54,129 nt of DNA. Source: Alphaproteobacteria bacterium. Lineage in GTDB: Bacteria > Pseudomonadota > Alphaproteobacteria > Rhizobiales > OSC116. The DNA is taken from NCBI GenBank assembly GCA_002400495.2, contig NVQL02000058.1:1-54129 (forward strand), written 5' to 3'. Below, in pieces: positions 17,368-27,101 of this stretch. Within the stretch, counting starts at the first letter, position 1. Each line of letters opens with the position of its first letter. The notes beneath the pieces were generated by a model. That model did no database searches, had not been told where the DNA came from, and worked only from the letters and a program-made list of their open reading frames with translations. The position numbers and the translations under genes were made by a program.

Positions 17368-20292
17368 CTAGTCCAAACGACCAGAGGCATGAGCCAACAT
17401 CAAATAAACTTTACCCGTCTCGCTCGATAAATAAGTATCAATCAAAATACTATCACGATCTTGTTCATAAATCTTAGTCAGCAATTCTTCAAAATCAGCA
17501 ATATATCTATCCACATCGCGCTTAAAGCTCATTTCATTGCGATATTTATAGCTCACTTCATCAAATAACTTTTGCCCACGCAATGTATATAATCTGCGGG
17601 TAAACACATTACGCTCACCATTTCTATACCGCGCCCATAATAGGTCTGGTGCTTCATGATCAAGCGCTTTGGCCAAATCCAATGACAAAGCGTTTAGTGA
17701 TTCAACTTTATGCAATTCACTCTGCGGCGCAGCTCTTTGGCCGCCATTATTGCCAACATTTGGGCGTCGCTGAGCTGCAACAGACGCTTGTGTGCGCGGT
17801 TGCAAATGCGGTGGCAATGATTGATCTGACGAAGCCCGCGACAATAGATCAGGCATTGCCCACTTGTTCTGTGGTACCGGTTGCGCCGTATTTCTAGGCT
17901 TACGCTCAGCATGGCTTTCTTGCGGTGTCCGCTCCCGCTGTAGGCGCTCTTGTAATGGGCGTTCCTGCGTTGGACGCTCGTGATGCATTTGGCGTTCTTG
18001 ATGCAATGGTCTATCGTGCATTGGTCTATCGTGTAATGGTCGTTGCTCGTGTAATGGGCGTTGCTCGTGTATTGAACGCTGTTGTGGCGCTCTTGGCTCT
18101 CTCATACGCTGCTGTGGTTCAGCGGGCCGAGAAACCGCTGCCGCTCTGGGTACAGCATTTTCAACACGTTGATGCGGCACCACCGAATCAGCTATAGAAG
18201 GTGCCGATACAGGACCACTAAAACCGCCAACTGTTTTAGCCAACTCACTCAACGCACTCACCTGATCATCAACATATACCTTCATGTCTTGTAACGCTTG
18301 CTTGGCTTCGTTTGGTATTTGCGACACAGTCTGCGCCAAGTTATGACGCGTGTTTTCCATTTCTGTATCCATACGCCCCGTTACAACATTCAAATTTTGT
18401 GCGGTGTCAGATAGTTTTTCACCAGCCAATTCAATGCGCCCAATAATGTCAGCAATAGCAGTTTCGTGACTTTGCCTAATTTGCATTAAGCTTTCTTCAG
18501 TATTGTTAATTGCGCTGTTTTTAATAAGCTGCATTTCCCTATGCATTAACTCAGTAACTGCAAGGGCTTCATTTTTAAGATTATCACCCATATTACGCGA
18601 TTGTTCATACAACAAAGCCATGGCATCCTGCACTTCTGCTTTCGATCCACTAATGATCGATTGAATGTCTCCACGTAGCGTTGTGGTGGCGGCAAAACTG
18701 CTTTCTTTTAACAGTTCAACAAGTTTCTGCGTCTCATTGGATGTTGATTTGCGAATATTATTCATTTCCGTTTGCAACATATTGGCCGAATTTTGTGCCG
18801 CTTCAAGCAACATGCTTTGAATGTTCTGGCTGCGGTTTTCTGCATTGAGGAATGATTTATCCATAACCCCTGCAAATGACGTCAGCAAGTTATTAACCTG
18901 TTCAGCATTACCAAGCAATTGCTCAGCCGCGCCAGATAGGCCTTCATGACGGCTTTGCAATGCCAAATTAATTTCTTTATTGGCTTTTAAAATTGCATTT
19001 GTAGCAAAGCCTAAATCCTTAGTTTGGCGTTTAAAGTTACCGCTTATAGTTTCAAGTTTGCTCGCCGCAACATTGCCTACGTTGGCTAATTTATCAGTGA
19101 CACTGCTCAATGTGTTGGTGCCAGAATCCAATATAGTTGACGCCTTTGTTACATTTTCAATACTTTGATCAAGCCCAGCTTTTAATATTTTATTTTTACC
19201 TTCAATATCGTTGCCCAACTTAGTCAAACGCTCGTCTGCAGTAGCCGCTAATGAGCTAAACCGATCATCGGCCGATTGCACAATTTTCGAAAATTCAAAG
19301 CTGCTTTCCTTCAAACCATCCAATATTTTAGGCAATTTGATTTCTAAATCTCCGCCCGTCGTCGCCATTAAATCGCGTTCTTTTTCTAAATTTCTAATAA
19401 TCTTGGCAAATATATTCTCGTTATTTTTATAGAACCCTTGAATATTACCCACTTCATTTCTAAATTTGCTCTCCAAAGTGGTCGCACGGTTAATCGCACG
19501 GTCAATGCCATCCCCCATAGCCGCCACTTCGCGGCGCACGGCCTGGCCAATAGTCGCAATCGAATCACTTGCCATATTTTCAGGCTGAGTTAAATGTAAA
19601 GCCGTATAAGCCAGCGATAATGAAATTTGATGTAATTCCCGCGCACGGTATAAAAACACCGCAACCCCCCAGCTCAATACGCAAGGTATAAACAATATCG
19701 CGGCAATAGATAGCAGAGCTGGCAATGAAGTCAGCGCCACAGCATTAGCATCTAACAGGCCACTATTAAATAGCCCCAAACTCACAGTCACACATAAAAC
19801 AACCCATAGTAAAGTAAATCCAAGTGCCGCAATAATTGGCTTTTTGTTAGAATCACTTTTAATCTCTTCTAACAATTGAGCCGCATGAGCAATGTCATCA
19901 TTGGCTGAATTGGTCAGCATATTAAAGTGCTTCACACCTTCGTTAGCACGAGCATTTGCGCCAGTGTTGGTGCTTTTTTGGCGCAATAATATTTCAGACA
20001 AATCATCTGAAGCCTTGCGCTTTGGTCCAGACCCAATGCGCGCCCGTTGGTCTGTCTGAATGCTACCAACTTTATCTTTGGCTTTAGGTTTTGCAGATTT
20101 TTTCGAATGATCACTGCTAACATAGAGGCTAGCATTTTTAGCCAATTGTTTAGGCCTAACCCTCGGTTTAGCCTTCACCGATGCTATTGGCATACTTTTA
20201 TTGGATTGTAATGCCGACTTAATCCGATCCGGTCGCCCAGATGCAAAAACATTTCTATCACCAGCTGATGGGTTGGTCAGTTTATCGCTCAT
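17368..20292 (-). CDS. Growth pole ring (GPR)-like coiled-coil membrane protein
   Basis: 974 residues. Layout: a basic disordered N-terminus (1-130), transmembrane segments at about 152-175 and 189-215, then the stretch SIATIGQAVRREVAAMGDGIDRAINRA that I recognise from the Agrobacterium GPR family. After that come long helical coiled-coil repeats (270-690), a Gln/Arg/His-rich repeat tract (about 710-790), and a conserved C-terminal domain (LWARYRNGERNVFTRRLYTLRGQKLF ... SETGKVYLMLAHASGRLD). GPR organises unipolar growth in Rhizobiales; family members there can exceed 2,000 residues, so this is a short form. A CtrA box lies 64 bp upstream. The family assignment is from memory of motif patterns. 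Confidence 0.65.
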   Translation of the reverse strand: MSDKLTNPSAGDRNVFASGRPDRIKSALQSNKSMPIASVKAKPRVRPKQLAKNASLYVSSDHSKKSAKPKAKDKVGSIQTDQRARIGSGPKRKASDDLSEILLRQKSTNTGANARANEGVKHFNMLTNSANDDIAHAAQLLEEIKSDSNKKPIIAALGFTLLWVVLCVTVSLGLFNSGLLDANAVALTSLPALLSIAAILFIPCVLSWGVAVFLYRARELHQISLSLAYTALHLTQPENMASDSIATIGQAVRREVAAMGDGIDRAINRATTLESKFRNEVGNIQGFYKNNENIFAKIIRNLEKERDLMATTGGDLEIKLPKILDGLKESSFEFSKIVQSADDRFSSLAATADERLTKLGNDIEGKNKILKAGLDQSIENVTKASTILDSGTNTLSSVTDKLANVGNVAASKLETISGNFKRQTKDLGFATNAILKANKEINLALQSRHEGLSGAAEQLLGNAEQVNNLLTSFAGVMDKSFLNAENRSQNIQSMLLEAAQNSANMLQTEMNNIRKSTSNETQKLVELLKESSFAATTTLRGDIQSIISGSKAEVQDAMALLYEQSRNMGDNLKNEALAVTELMHREMQLIKNSAINNTEESLMQIRQSHETAIADIIGRIELAGEKLSDTAQNLNVVTGRMDTEMENTRHNLAQTVSQIPNEAKQALQDMKVYVDDQVSALSELAKTVGGFSGPVSAPSIADSVVPHQRVENAVPRAAAVSRPAEPQQRMREPRAPQQRSIHEQRPLHEQRPLHDRPMHDRPLHQERQMHHERPTQERPLQERLQRERTPQESHAERKPRNTAQPVPQNKWAMPDLLSRASSDQSLPPHLQPRTQASVAAQRRPNVGNNGGQRAAPQSELHKVESLNALSLDLAKALDHEAPDLLWARYRNGERNVFTRRLYTLRGQKLFDEVSYKYRNEMSFKRDVDRYIADFEELLTKIYEQDRDSILIDTYLSSETGKVYLMLAHASGRLD
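17930..18090 (-). repeat. Minisatellite inside the GPR-like gene
   Basis: Imperfect 18-bp units encode six-residue repeats of the type EQRPLH / HDRPMH / QERPLQ, at least eight in a row. The tract stays in frame. It forms a charged disordered linker between the coiled coil and the C-terminal domain, and its length probably varies between strains. Confidence 0.8.
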
Positions 20293-20355
20293 AAACCAGA
20301 ATCCTCACAAAGCATTTCTTCTTAAATATAAGTAAGAATAGTGCCAAAAAAATAT

Positions 20356-20371
20356 GTTAATAGCGAGTTAA
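20356..20371 (-). promoter_or_regulatory. CtrA-type box upstream of the GPR-like gene
   Basis: Read on the minus strand, TTAA-CTCGCTA-TTAAC is an exact TTAA-N7-TTAAC match, 64 bp before the GPR-like start codon. The 333-bp divergent gap also serves the Hpt gene. Cell-cycle control of a polar growth protein would make sense, but this is inference from the motif alone. Confidence 0.6.
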
Positions 20372-20625
20372 TAATGCTGTTGTTCCCCAATTGTTAATAT
20401 AATTTAATGTTTTTAGCTAAATCAATTACAAATTGTTTCTATTTGGCACATAATCGCCAAAACAATTCACAGCTGTGAGTAACTTGTTAATGATAGAATC
20501 GATCTTTGCTTAGTGACGACTATGCGTTAACAACTTGTTTAATCATTTTTGGTCTTATGACTAAAGATAAACGATTTGAATTATTCGTTATTAATTCTTA
20601 TCTCAAGTATTGTGTAGGAGATGTC

Positions 20626-21042
20626 ATGTTAGCCAATCAAACTGCTGAAGACGTAAATTATAACCAAACCAATGTCACGCCGATCAATGAGTATGTCAAT
20701 GCTCACTGCCCCAATGCCATTGATTTTGATCATCTTAGCCGTTACACCCTTGGCAATGATGAATTAGAACAAGAAATTTTACAGATTTTTTGCAATCAAT
20801 GTCACGACTATGTCTCTATATTAAAGACATCTTTAGAAGATCCTGAAGATTGGAAGCACGCCACCCACGCCCTCAAAGGCTCGTCACGCGGTGTCGGTGC
20901 ATGGCGCGTCGCAGCCGAAACCCAAGTGGCCGAACTTATGGTTGGCGATGCATTATATACAGATCGGGTGAGCGCAATTCACGCAATTAATTTTGCTGTC
21001 GAAGAAGTGATCAGCTTTGTAAAAGCCAAATATACAGCTTAA
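20626..21042 (+). CDS. Histidine phosphotransfer (Hpt) domain protein
   Basis: 138 residues from the ATG at 20626, chosen because AGGAG lies 5 bp before it; the frame is open further upstream without a ribosome site. The Hpt core has the phosphoryl-accepting His81 in HALKGSSRGVGA, followed by the helix with VAELMVGD. It would relay phosphate between a hybrid kinase and a response regulator; no kinase is encoded nearby. A terminator follows at 21073. Confidence 0.85.
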   Translation: MLANQTAEDVNYNQTNVTPINEYVNAHCPNAIDFDHLSRYTLGNDELEQEILQIFCNQCHDYVSILKTSLEDPEDWKHATHALKGSSRGVGAWRVAAETQVAELMVGDALYTDRVSAIHAINFAVEEVISFVKAKYTA

Positions 21043-21072
21043 GCACCGCACAACATCATCAAATTTTTCATA

Positions 21073-21095
21073 GGGCTCTCATCAGAGCCCTTTTT
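21073..21095 (+). terminator. Rho-independent terminator after the Hpt gene
   Basis: GGGCTCT-catc-AGAGCCC, a 7-bp GC-rich stem, followed by five T. Confidence 0.92.
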
Positions 21096-21156
21096 CTTTG
21101 TAATCTGTGTATCATTCATCTATATCAAATAAATCAGTAATATAGATAGAAGCAAC

Positions 21157-21477
21157 ATGCCGACCATTCATTTTATAAATCTCGAAAACAAAATCATAAC
21201 CGTTTCTGTTCCAGTAGGTACCAATATTAAAGATGCCGCGCTCGACCATGGCATAGATGGTATTTTTGGAGAATGCGGTGGCTCATGCACCTGTGCCACT
21301 TGTCATATATATATAGAAGCCGAATGGTTTGATCGTGTCGGCGGTGCCGATGATTTCGAACAGGACATGCTCGAATTTGCGCCCGAAGTCACATTACACA
21401 GTCGCCTAAGTTGCCAAATTAAGGTCACGGATGCACTAGATGGTATAAAAGTTAAAATTCCAACCAGACAATACTAG
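21157..21477 (+). CDS. 2Fe-2S ferredoxin, adrenodoxin/Isc type
   Basis: 106 residues. Cluster ligands are Cys40, Cys46, Cys49 and Cys86, in the C-x5-C-x2-C-x36-C spacing of adrenodoxin-type ferredoxins (FGECGGSCTCATCHIYI; SRLSCQIKV). It would carry electrons to a P450, hydroxylase or Fe-S assembly partner. No such partner is adjacent; the gene stands alone after a terminator. Confidence 0.93.
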   Translation: MPTIHFINLENKIITVSVPVGTNIKDAALDHGIDGIFGECGGSCTCATCHIYIEAEWFDRVGGADDFEQDMLEFAPEVTLHSRLSCQIKVTDALDGIKVKIPTRQY

Positions 21478-21532
21478 CTAAAGACAATATTAGCCGCCCA
21501 ATTGGCTTAACGTATTGGTTTAACATATTGGC

Positions 21533-22171
21533 TTAACGTAAAGTCCAGTTCACCAACGAAACCGTTGCTTCAGCAAAAGCTTGGTTAAACGCTAAGGCTA
21601 TATTCTGGCGAGTCTCCATCGCCACTTCAACAATTTTGGTAATTTTCTGCGAGCGCACCACTTGCGATGAGCTTTCAGAAACCAACTTGGCAAAGAATGT
21701 CACCTTCACGAGGATTGGGTTGGCAACGCCCGGAGCTTCGCGCAAGCTTGGTTCAATATGGAAATCCCTTATCTCAATTAAAAGGTCATATTGACTACGA
21801 AATCCGTCAGAACGTGGCGCCACAGAGCGCACGCGCTTGCTATCCTCAAAGGCTTGTACAATACGTCTTTGTACAAGTTTAGGAATGCGATCCGCCCAAA
21901 TTATATCGCCATAATATTGCACAACAACAGGCGATGGGCGCACCAAAACTTTATCACTATCTAAAATCACCGCAGCACGTGGTTCACTAATCGATAGATT
22001 AAAACCAACCCGTCTGCCTTCAGCAGCACCTTCATCAAGCGGCGCTAAATCAAAAATCAACGAAGTTTCCGTCAGTTTCAACGAATCAACCACTGAAGCG
22101 CAGCCCGCAAGCAACGCCAACATAAGTACGATAAACACATTTAATAATAGTTTAGAAAAACCGCTCAGCAT
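21533..22171 (-). CDS. ABC-transport auxiliary lipoprotein of the Mla/MCE system
   Basis: 212 residues with a lipoprotein signal peptide ending in the lipobox LLAGC (Cys24). The body matches the PqiC/ABC_trans_aux type, with YYGDIIWADRIPKLVQRRIVQAFEDS followed by an alternating beta pattern. It is the last gene of the mlaE-mlaF-mlaD operon, 113 bp after mlaD. Such lipoproteins sit at the outer membrane and take part in MCE-dependent lipid traffic. Confidence 0.83.
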   Translation of the reverse strand: MLSGFSKLLLNVFIVLMLALLAGCASVVDSLKLTETSLIFDLAPLDEGAAEGRRVGFNLSISEPRAAVILDSDKVLVRPSPVVVQYYGDIIWADRIPKLVQRRIVQAFEDSKRVRSVAPRSDGFRSQYDLLIEIRDFHIEPSLREAPGVANPILVKVTFFAKLVSESSSQVVRSQKITKIVEVAMETRQNIALAFNQAFAEATVSLVNWTLR

Positions 22172-22284
22172 ATTTTAGACCCATCAATACTTTCACAACA
22201 TATCACATAATTATTCATGTGCAACCGATAAAATCTCCCCCTTAACTCTATCAAAAACCTAAATTTTTATTCCAAATTATACGC

Positions 22285-23625
22285 CTAATTTGGCCTATAC
22301 TCTGGGCTTCGCTTATCTCCAAACAAGAATCTCTGCGGATTGCTTTCTATTTGTCTAATTAAGCGGTTAAAACTTCTCAACGTATCTTTGCTTTGTTTGA
22401 GCAAGGTTCCAGCGTCTTTTAAACCAGCGCCAGTAAAACGGTTTATACCTGGGCCAGCCGCCGCAATTAAGTCTTCAAGCTGTTTGCTCATATTCTGAAA
22501 GCTTGCAACAGTTTGGTTAACACTGTCAAGAGTTTCCCCCATCATGTCGCCAAGTCCATCATTATCTGCCGCTAAAAATTCGTTAGCACTTTGTGCCACT
22601 AATTTATATTCATCAATTGCACTGTTAATACCCTCAACTACCTTGTTTAAATTTTTAAGCAATTGTCCATCATTCTCGGTGATGAATGTGTTCACGCCAG
22701 CCCCTAATTTTCTATATTCGGCCATGGTCGCGTTTACTTCAGCAATCATATTTTTAGCATCACGGTTAATCACTTCATTCACGCCCGCGCCAATCTGCTT
22801 ATATTCCACCAGTGTGGCATTAATTTCTTTAATCATCTTAGTTCCCTCGCCACTCATTAGCTCATTAAGGCTAGTGGCAAGTTCTCTATACTCAGCAATC
22901 GTTGTGTTCACTTCTGATATCATCGGCGCCACTTGGCTGCCAATGTCAGCTGTAATGCTAGATACATTGGTAGTAATTTCTGTTACATCTTGCGATATTT
23001 TAATAGAATTTCTAGTGATGACTTGAACATCCCGCAAAATATCTTCAATATCCCCAGTCCGGTCAACCAAAAAACCAAGGCCTTCTTCAACCGCCTCGAG
23101 TGATTTACCAATCGTGTCATTATTCTGGGTTAAAACATCATCCAACTTGGCAACCAATATATTCACATTACGCAAAATATTCGGCACAGTCTCCAGCAAT
23201 TGGCTCACCTGGCTGCGTTCAACATCAATGGTTGGCAATTCTTCACCTGGGTCCGCCACAAGCAATGGCGCGCTGTCATCCAAGGTGTTAATGTCAATGC
23301 CAAAGCCACTCACCCCTTGCAAAGCCATGCTCACTATGGTCGATGTTCGAACAGGAATGCGCTCATCAACTTCAATCAATACCCGAACTTTGTGAATGTC
23401 ATCAGGGTGCAAACCAATACTTCTCACATGGCCAACGGCAATGCCGTTCACCACAACATCAGCATTTTTGCCCAAGCCGCTCACCCCTTCAACAAAATCG
23501 ACATTATATTGATTATAATTAGTGAGGTTATCAAATCGCCCCAACCAAAATATACTGCTGGCCAAAAGAGCCATCATAAACAAAACAAATAAACCAACTA
23601 TTACGTGGTGCGCGCGGGTTTCCAT
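22285..23625 (-). CDS. mlaD: MlaD-type MCE-domain periplasmic lipid-binding protein
   Basis: 446 residues. An N-terminal membrane anchor (VIVGLFVLFMMALLASSIFW) is followed by the MCE domain (about 35-120: YNVDFVEGVSGLGKNADVVVNGIAVGHV; VLIEVDERIPVRTSTI). A long helical C-terminal part has repeated segments of the form MI(S/K/A)E(V/I)N(T/A)T(I/L/M)(A/V)EY, roughly 32-37 residues apart at 230-320. MlaD rings pass phospholipids across the periplasm. It is longer than the 180-residue E. coli MlaD, as in many alphaproteobacteria. It starts 12 bp after mlaF. Confidence 0.88.
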   Translation of the reverse strand: METRAHHVIVGLFVLFMMALLASSIFWLGRFDNLTNYNQYNVDFVEGVSGLGKNADVVVNGIAVGHVRSIGLHPDDIHKVRVLIEVDERIPVRTSTIVSMALQGVSGFGIDINTLDDSAPLLVADPGEELPTIDVERSQVSQLLETVPNILRNVNILVAKLDDVLTQNNDTIGKSLEAVEEGLGFLVDRTGDIEDILRDVQVITRNSIKISQDVTEITTNVSSITADIGSQVAPMISEVNTTIAEYRELATSLNELMSGEGTKMIKEINATLVEYKQIGAGVNEVINRDAKNMIAEVNATMAEYRKLGAGVNTFITENDGQLLKNLNKVVEGINSAIDEYKLVAQSANEFLAADNDGLGDMMGETLDSVNQTVASFQNMSKQLEDLIAAAGPGINRFTGAGLKDAGTLLKQSKDTLRSFNRLIRQIESNPQRFLFGDKRSPEYRPN

Positions 23626-23637
23626 TAGATATTTCCC

Positions 23638-24447
23638 TTAAATTATTTTGCCTGTTAAATTATTTCTCTCGTGCTGACCAAATATTTGCCGCCCCCTAGG
23701 ACCACTGAAATATTCCTGCACCCAAGCATGGTCAAATTTCAAAACGGCATTCAATTTATCAACCACAATCACTTGCCCATCAGCCAATACAGCAACATTT
23801 TCGCATATTTTAAAAATCGAATCTAAATCATGCGTAATCATCACCACACTTATACCTAAGGCATGAGTAAGATCTAACAATAATTCATCAAATTGCGCCG
23901 CAGCAATGGGGTCAAGCCCCGCCGTTGGCTCATCCAAAAACAAAATATCTGGGTCAAGTGCCAAAGCCCGCGCCAAAGCCACACGTTTGCGCATCCCGCC
24001 CGAAAGCTCCGATGGCATAAATTGCCCAACGGCCTCATCCAATCCAACCAAAAACAATTTCATATAAGCAAGTTCACTGGCAAAGCGCTTGCCAATGCCC
24101 AATTGCTCTTTCATCGGCAACATAATATTATCCAGCACACTTAAGCTCGAAAACAACGCCCCATCCTGAAACAACACCCCCCATTTACGCGCCAAACCGC
24201 CGCCTTTGGCTTCATTAAAAGGCACAAGCCCCAACACTTTCACACTGCCCGCTTCAGGTTTTTTAAGCCCTGTCATGGTGCGCAACAACACCGATTTACC
24301 TGTGCCAGAACCACCAACAATGCAGGTAATAATGCCCCGTTTAATGGTCAGGTTTAAATCATCATGCACAATATTGTCACCAAATTGGCTGCGCAGATTT
24401 TCAATAACAATGATATCTTCATTTTCATTTGTGAGGTTGTTTTGCAT
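23638..24447 (-). CDS. mlaF: MlaF-type ABC transporter ATPase
   Basis: About 269 residues. Nucleotide-binding motifs are complete: Walker A GGSGTGKS, Q-loop in GVLFQDGALFSSLSV, signature LSGGMRKRVALARALA, Walker B ILFLDEP, and the H-loop histidine in VVMITHD. GALFSSL and the LSGGMRKR wording are typical of MlaF. The ATG at 24447 overlaps the mlaE stop (TGATG) with GGGGGG at the right distance; an in-frame GTG at 24453 is the alternative. It powers phospholipid transport with MlaE and MlaD. Confidence 0.92.
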   Translation of the reverse strand: MQNNLTNENEDIIVIENLRSQFGDNIVHDDLNLTIKRGIITCIVGGSGTGKSVLLRTMTGLKKPEAGSVKVLGLVPFNEAKGGGLARKWGVLFQDGALFSSLSVLDNIMLPMKEQLGIGKRFASELAYMKLFLVGLDEAVGQFMPSELSGGMRKRVALARALALDPDILFLDEPTAGLDPIAAAQFDELLLDLTHALGISVVMITHDLDSIFKICENVAVLADGQVIVVDKLNAVLKFDHAWVQEYFSGPRGRQIFGQHERNNLTGKII

Positions 24448-25643
24448 CACCACCCCCCAAACGTACTGATTTGAGTGAAATAAATGGCAATGATCGAATC
24501 AATTATAATCACCAAGAACAAGCTTTTAACCACCGATACAGTGGTGTGATAACCTAGAGATGCAGCGTTTGAGCGCACTTTCAAACCCTCAGAACAAGCC
24601 ACCAAAACCATCGATATCGCAATGAACGGGGTTTTAACCATGGCAGTGCCAATATCCGATATTTCCACCCCATTATAAATCAATGAGACAAATTCGTTAA
24701 AGCTCATTTCATAGCGCATATACAGCAAAACCCCACTGCCCGCAAAACCCGAGACGATCGATATAAACGTTAAAATTGGCAAGGTTAATAACATCGCAAT
24801 CGCCCGCGGCATGACCAGAAATTTCATCACATCAAGGCCCATCACCTTCATAGCATCAATTTCTTCATTCATCCGCATAGAGCCAATTTCGGCGGTAATC
24901 GCCGATGATGTCCGCCCTGCCACCAGCATGCCAGTTAGCAAAATAGATGTCTCACGCGCCGTCACCATACCAATAAACCCGACCACAAAAGTCTCGGTTC
25001 CAAAGCCCGGCAGGCGCACCACAGCTTGTTCGGTCAACACCGCACCCACCATAAAACTCACCGATGCCACAATGGCAATGGCAGGAATAGTCATTTGTTG
25101 CAGATGAAACACCATCGAGGTGAATTTGAACTCAAACGGACGGCGCAAAATTTCAAACAAGCCATAAACAAACAGGCCAAATAGTTGTGGAATTTCCCAG
25201 AACGCCTTAAATAAATTCAGTGAAGCCAGCCCAAAAGCCGCCAATATATCACTAGGTGAAACAAATTTATGCGCCACTTCGTGCGGCTGATTTAGATCAT
25301 ACTCAGCCAATTTATCCTTCAAACTAGCAAATTCATTAGGCAAATCAACATAGTGAATTTCAGAATCAGTATTAAAAGTTCGAACTAAATTTTCTAATTT
25401 TTTAAAAATCAGCACAGCCGATGTATCAACCGCTTCAATTTTTTCGGCATACATTGAATAGACTATTTTCTGACTGGCGCCACCAAGGGTTGTTTTTCCA
25501 AGCCTGAGTTGATCAAGCCCTTGTTCAAACTCAAGCACCAGCTTGGCTTCAATGTCACCAAGGTTAGACAATGTCCAACGACCTGATAGATGTAGATCTA
25601 TTTGGTTATTTTGGGTGACTAATCTATATAATTTTTCACTCAT
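24447..25643 (-). CDS. mlaE: MlaE-type permease with N-terminal STAS domain
   Basis: 398 residues. The first ~95 residues form a STAS-like domain (IDLHLSGRWTLSNL ... VDTSAVLIFKKL), a fusion common in alphaproteobacteria. The MlaE permease fold follows, with VSFMVGAVLTEQAV, ETFVVGFIGMVTARETSILLTGMLVAGRTSSAITAEIGSMRMNEEIDAMKVMG and five or six membrane helices. It is the first gene of the four-gene operon, with its stop overlapping the mlaF start. Confidence 0.92.
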   Translation of the reverse strand: MSEKLYRLVTQNNQIDLHLSGRWTLSNLGDIEAKLVLEFEQGLDQLRLGKTTLGGASQKIVYSMYAEKIEAVDTSAVLIFKKLENLVRTFNTDSEIHYVDLPNEFASLKDKLAEYDLNQPHEVAHKFVSPSDILAAFGLASLNLFKAFWEIPQLFGLFVYGLFEILRRPFEFKFTSMVFHLQQMTIPAIAIVASVSFMVGAVLTEQAVVRLPGFGTETFVVGFIGMVTARETSILLTGMLVAGRTSSAITAEIGSMRMNEEIDAMKVMGLDVMKFLVMPRAIAMLLTLPILTFISIVSGFAGSGVLLYMRYEMSFNEFVSLIYNGVEISDIGTAMVKTPFIAISMVLVACSEGLKVRSNAASLGYHTTVSVVKSLFLVIIIDSIIAIYFTQISTFGGW

Positions 25644-25732
25644 ATAAATTCATTACGACTCAGTCATGATAATTACATAGATATATAATATATATTAACC
25701 ATAATTACAGCAATAAACATCAAGCGAGTACA

Positions 25733-26959
25733 TTATTTCTCATCTGGCTCGGTAAATTCCAATGCTTCACCGTTCCAAATAAATTTAAGTCCGAGTGACA
25801 TCAGCAAACCAATCAACCCAAAAATAACCGCAAACCAATAAGCTCCATTGGCATAATCGTCATATAAATAGCCAGCAATGATAAAGCCAATGGCCATAAA
25901 CAGTCCCATATTCAGGCTAACATTAATCGCCATGGCGGTTGAAATTAAATTTTCTGGTACGCTACGTGAAATTAAATTTAACGAGCCCAAATATACAGCA
26001 CCAAAAGTCAAAGCATGCAAAGTTTGCGAAACAAACACCAATATAAGCGGTGGGTCAACCGCCAAAATGGCCCAACGAATCACCGCGGCTGCCGCGGCCA
26101 ATATTAACAAGCGCCGCGGGCCAAGAAAATTAGTGAGTTTTGACGAGAACATAAACAAAACCACTTCGGCCAACACCGCCACCGCCCACAATATGCCAAT
26201 CAATTCGCCAGAATACCCAATCTCCGCCCAATGAATGGCGCTAAACCCATAATATACCGCATGTGATGATTGAACGAACGACACCGCCACCAAAATAGTG
26301 ATAAAAATAGGATGCTTAATCAACAAAATCGCGCCAGCCAGATCAAATTTCTTCACCTTCTTTTGCAATTTTTGAGTGTCGTCTTGCGGCAATACAGGCA
26401 AAAATAGGCTGGCAAAGGTCGAGGTCACCGCCCCAAATAATAACCAGCTAATGAGAATATCAAAATCATAAATATCAATCAATTTACCGCAAGCATAAGA
26501 TGAAAACACAAATGAAAGCGAACCCCATAAGCGTACACGACCAAAATCAAAGCCAAATTTGTCAGCACCCTTAATGGTTAAACCTTCTAAGATTGGCACA
26601 ATGGCTGCCGATACCATCGAAAATAAAACAATGACAATTAAAATCGTCCAATATTGATCAACAAAATACAGCGCCACCACACTCAATGTTGTCAACAGAT
26701 TCATAATCAATACAGGAGTTTTCTTATGTTCAAACCCATCTGCAAATAATGCCCCAATCGGCCCAGATATGCTTTTGACAAATTGTGCCAATGCCAAAAT
26801 AAACGCAATTTCCGCCGCCGCCACACCACGGCTCGCCAACCAAGGCGCAAAAAATACCGTATAAGCGGCAAATCCCCAAAATTGAGTGCCAAACGAAAGT
26901 GCAGTTTTTACGGCGAATAAACGCCCAATTGTCGATTTCATAATACCCCAATGAGTCAT
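25733..26959 (-). CDS. MFS transporter, HcaT/3-phenylpropionate-like (MFS_1_like)
   Basis: 408 residues and about 12 hydrophobic segments. The half-motif FDFGRVRLWGSLSFV after helix 4 and the acidic tail are typical of the MFS_1_like group that includes E. coli HcaT. The substrate is not deducible. The first ATG (26959) or the one six codons on (MKSTIG) could be the start. It is divergent from the gene at 27102. Confidence 0.8.
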   Translation of the reverse strand: MTHWGIMKSTIGRLFAVKTALSFGTQFWGFAAYTVFFAPWLASRGVAAAEIAFILALAQFVKSISGPIGALFADGFEHKKTPVLIMNLLTTLSVVALYFVDQYWTILIVIVLFSMVSAAIVPILEGLTIKGADKFGFDFGRVRLWGSLSFVFSSYACGKLIDIYDFDILISWLLFGAVTSTFASLFLPVLPQDDTQKLQKKVKKFDLAGAILLIKHPIFITILVAVSFVQSSHAVYYGFSAIHWAEIGYSGELIGILWAVAVLAEVVLFMFSSKLTNFLGPRRLLILAAAAAVIRWAILAVDPPLILVFVSQTLHALTFGAVYLGSLNLISRSVPENLISTAMAINVSLNMGLFMAIGFIIAGYLYDDYANGAYWFAVIFGLIGLLMSLGLKFIWNGEALEFTEPDEK

Positions 26960-27101
26960 TAAACTTGTAAATCAAACAAGTTAACCAAAATTAACGCTTC
27001 TAAAATAACCGCGAATCGGACAAGGTGATTAGTTAGTAGAGTATAAGGCTATATTTCTGCCCAAAACGGCAAAATAACCCATAGAATGATAGTATGTTAG
27101 C

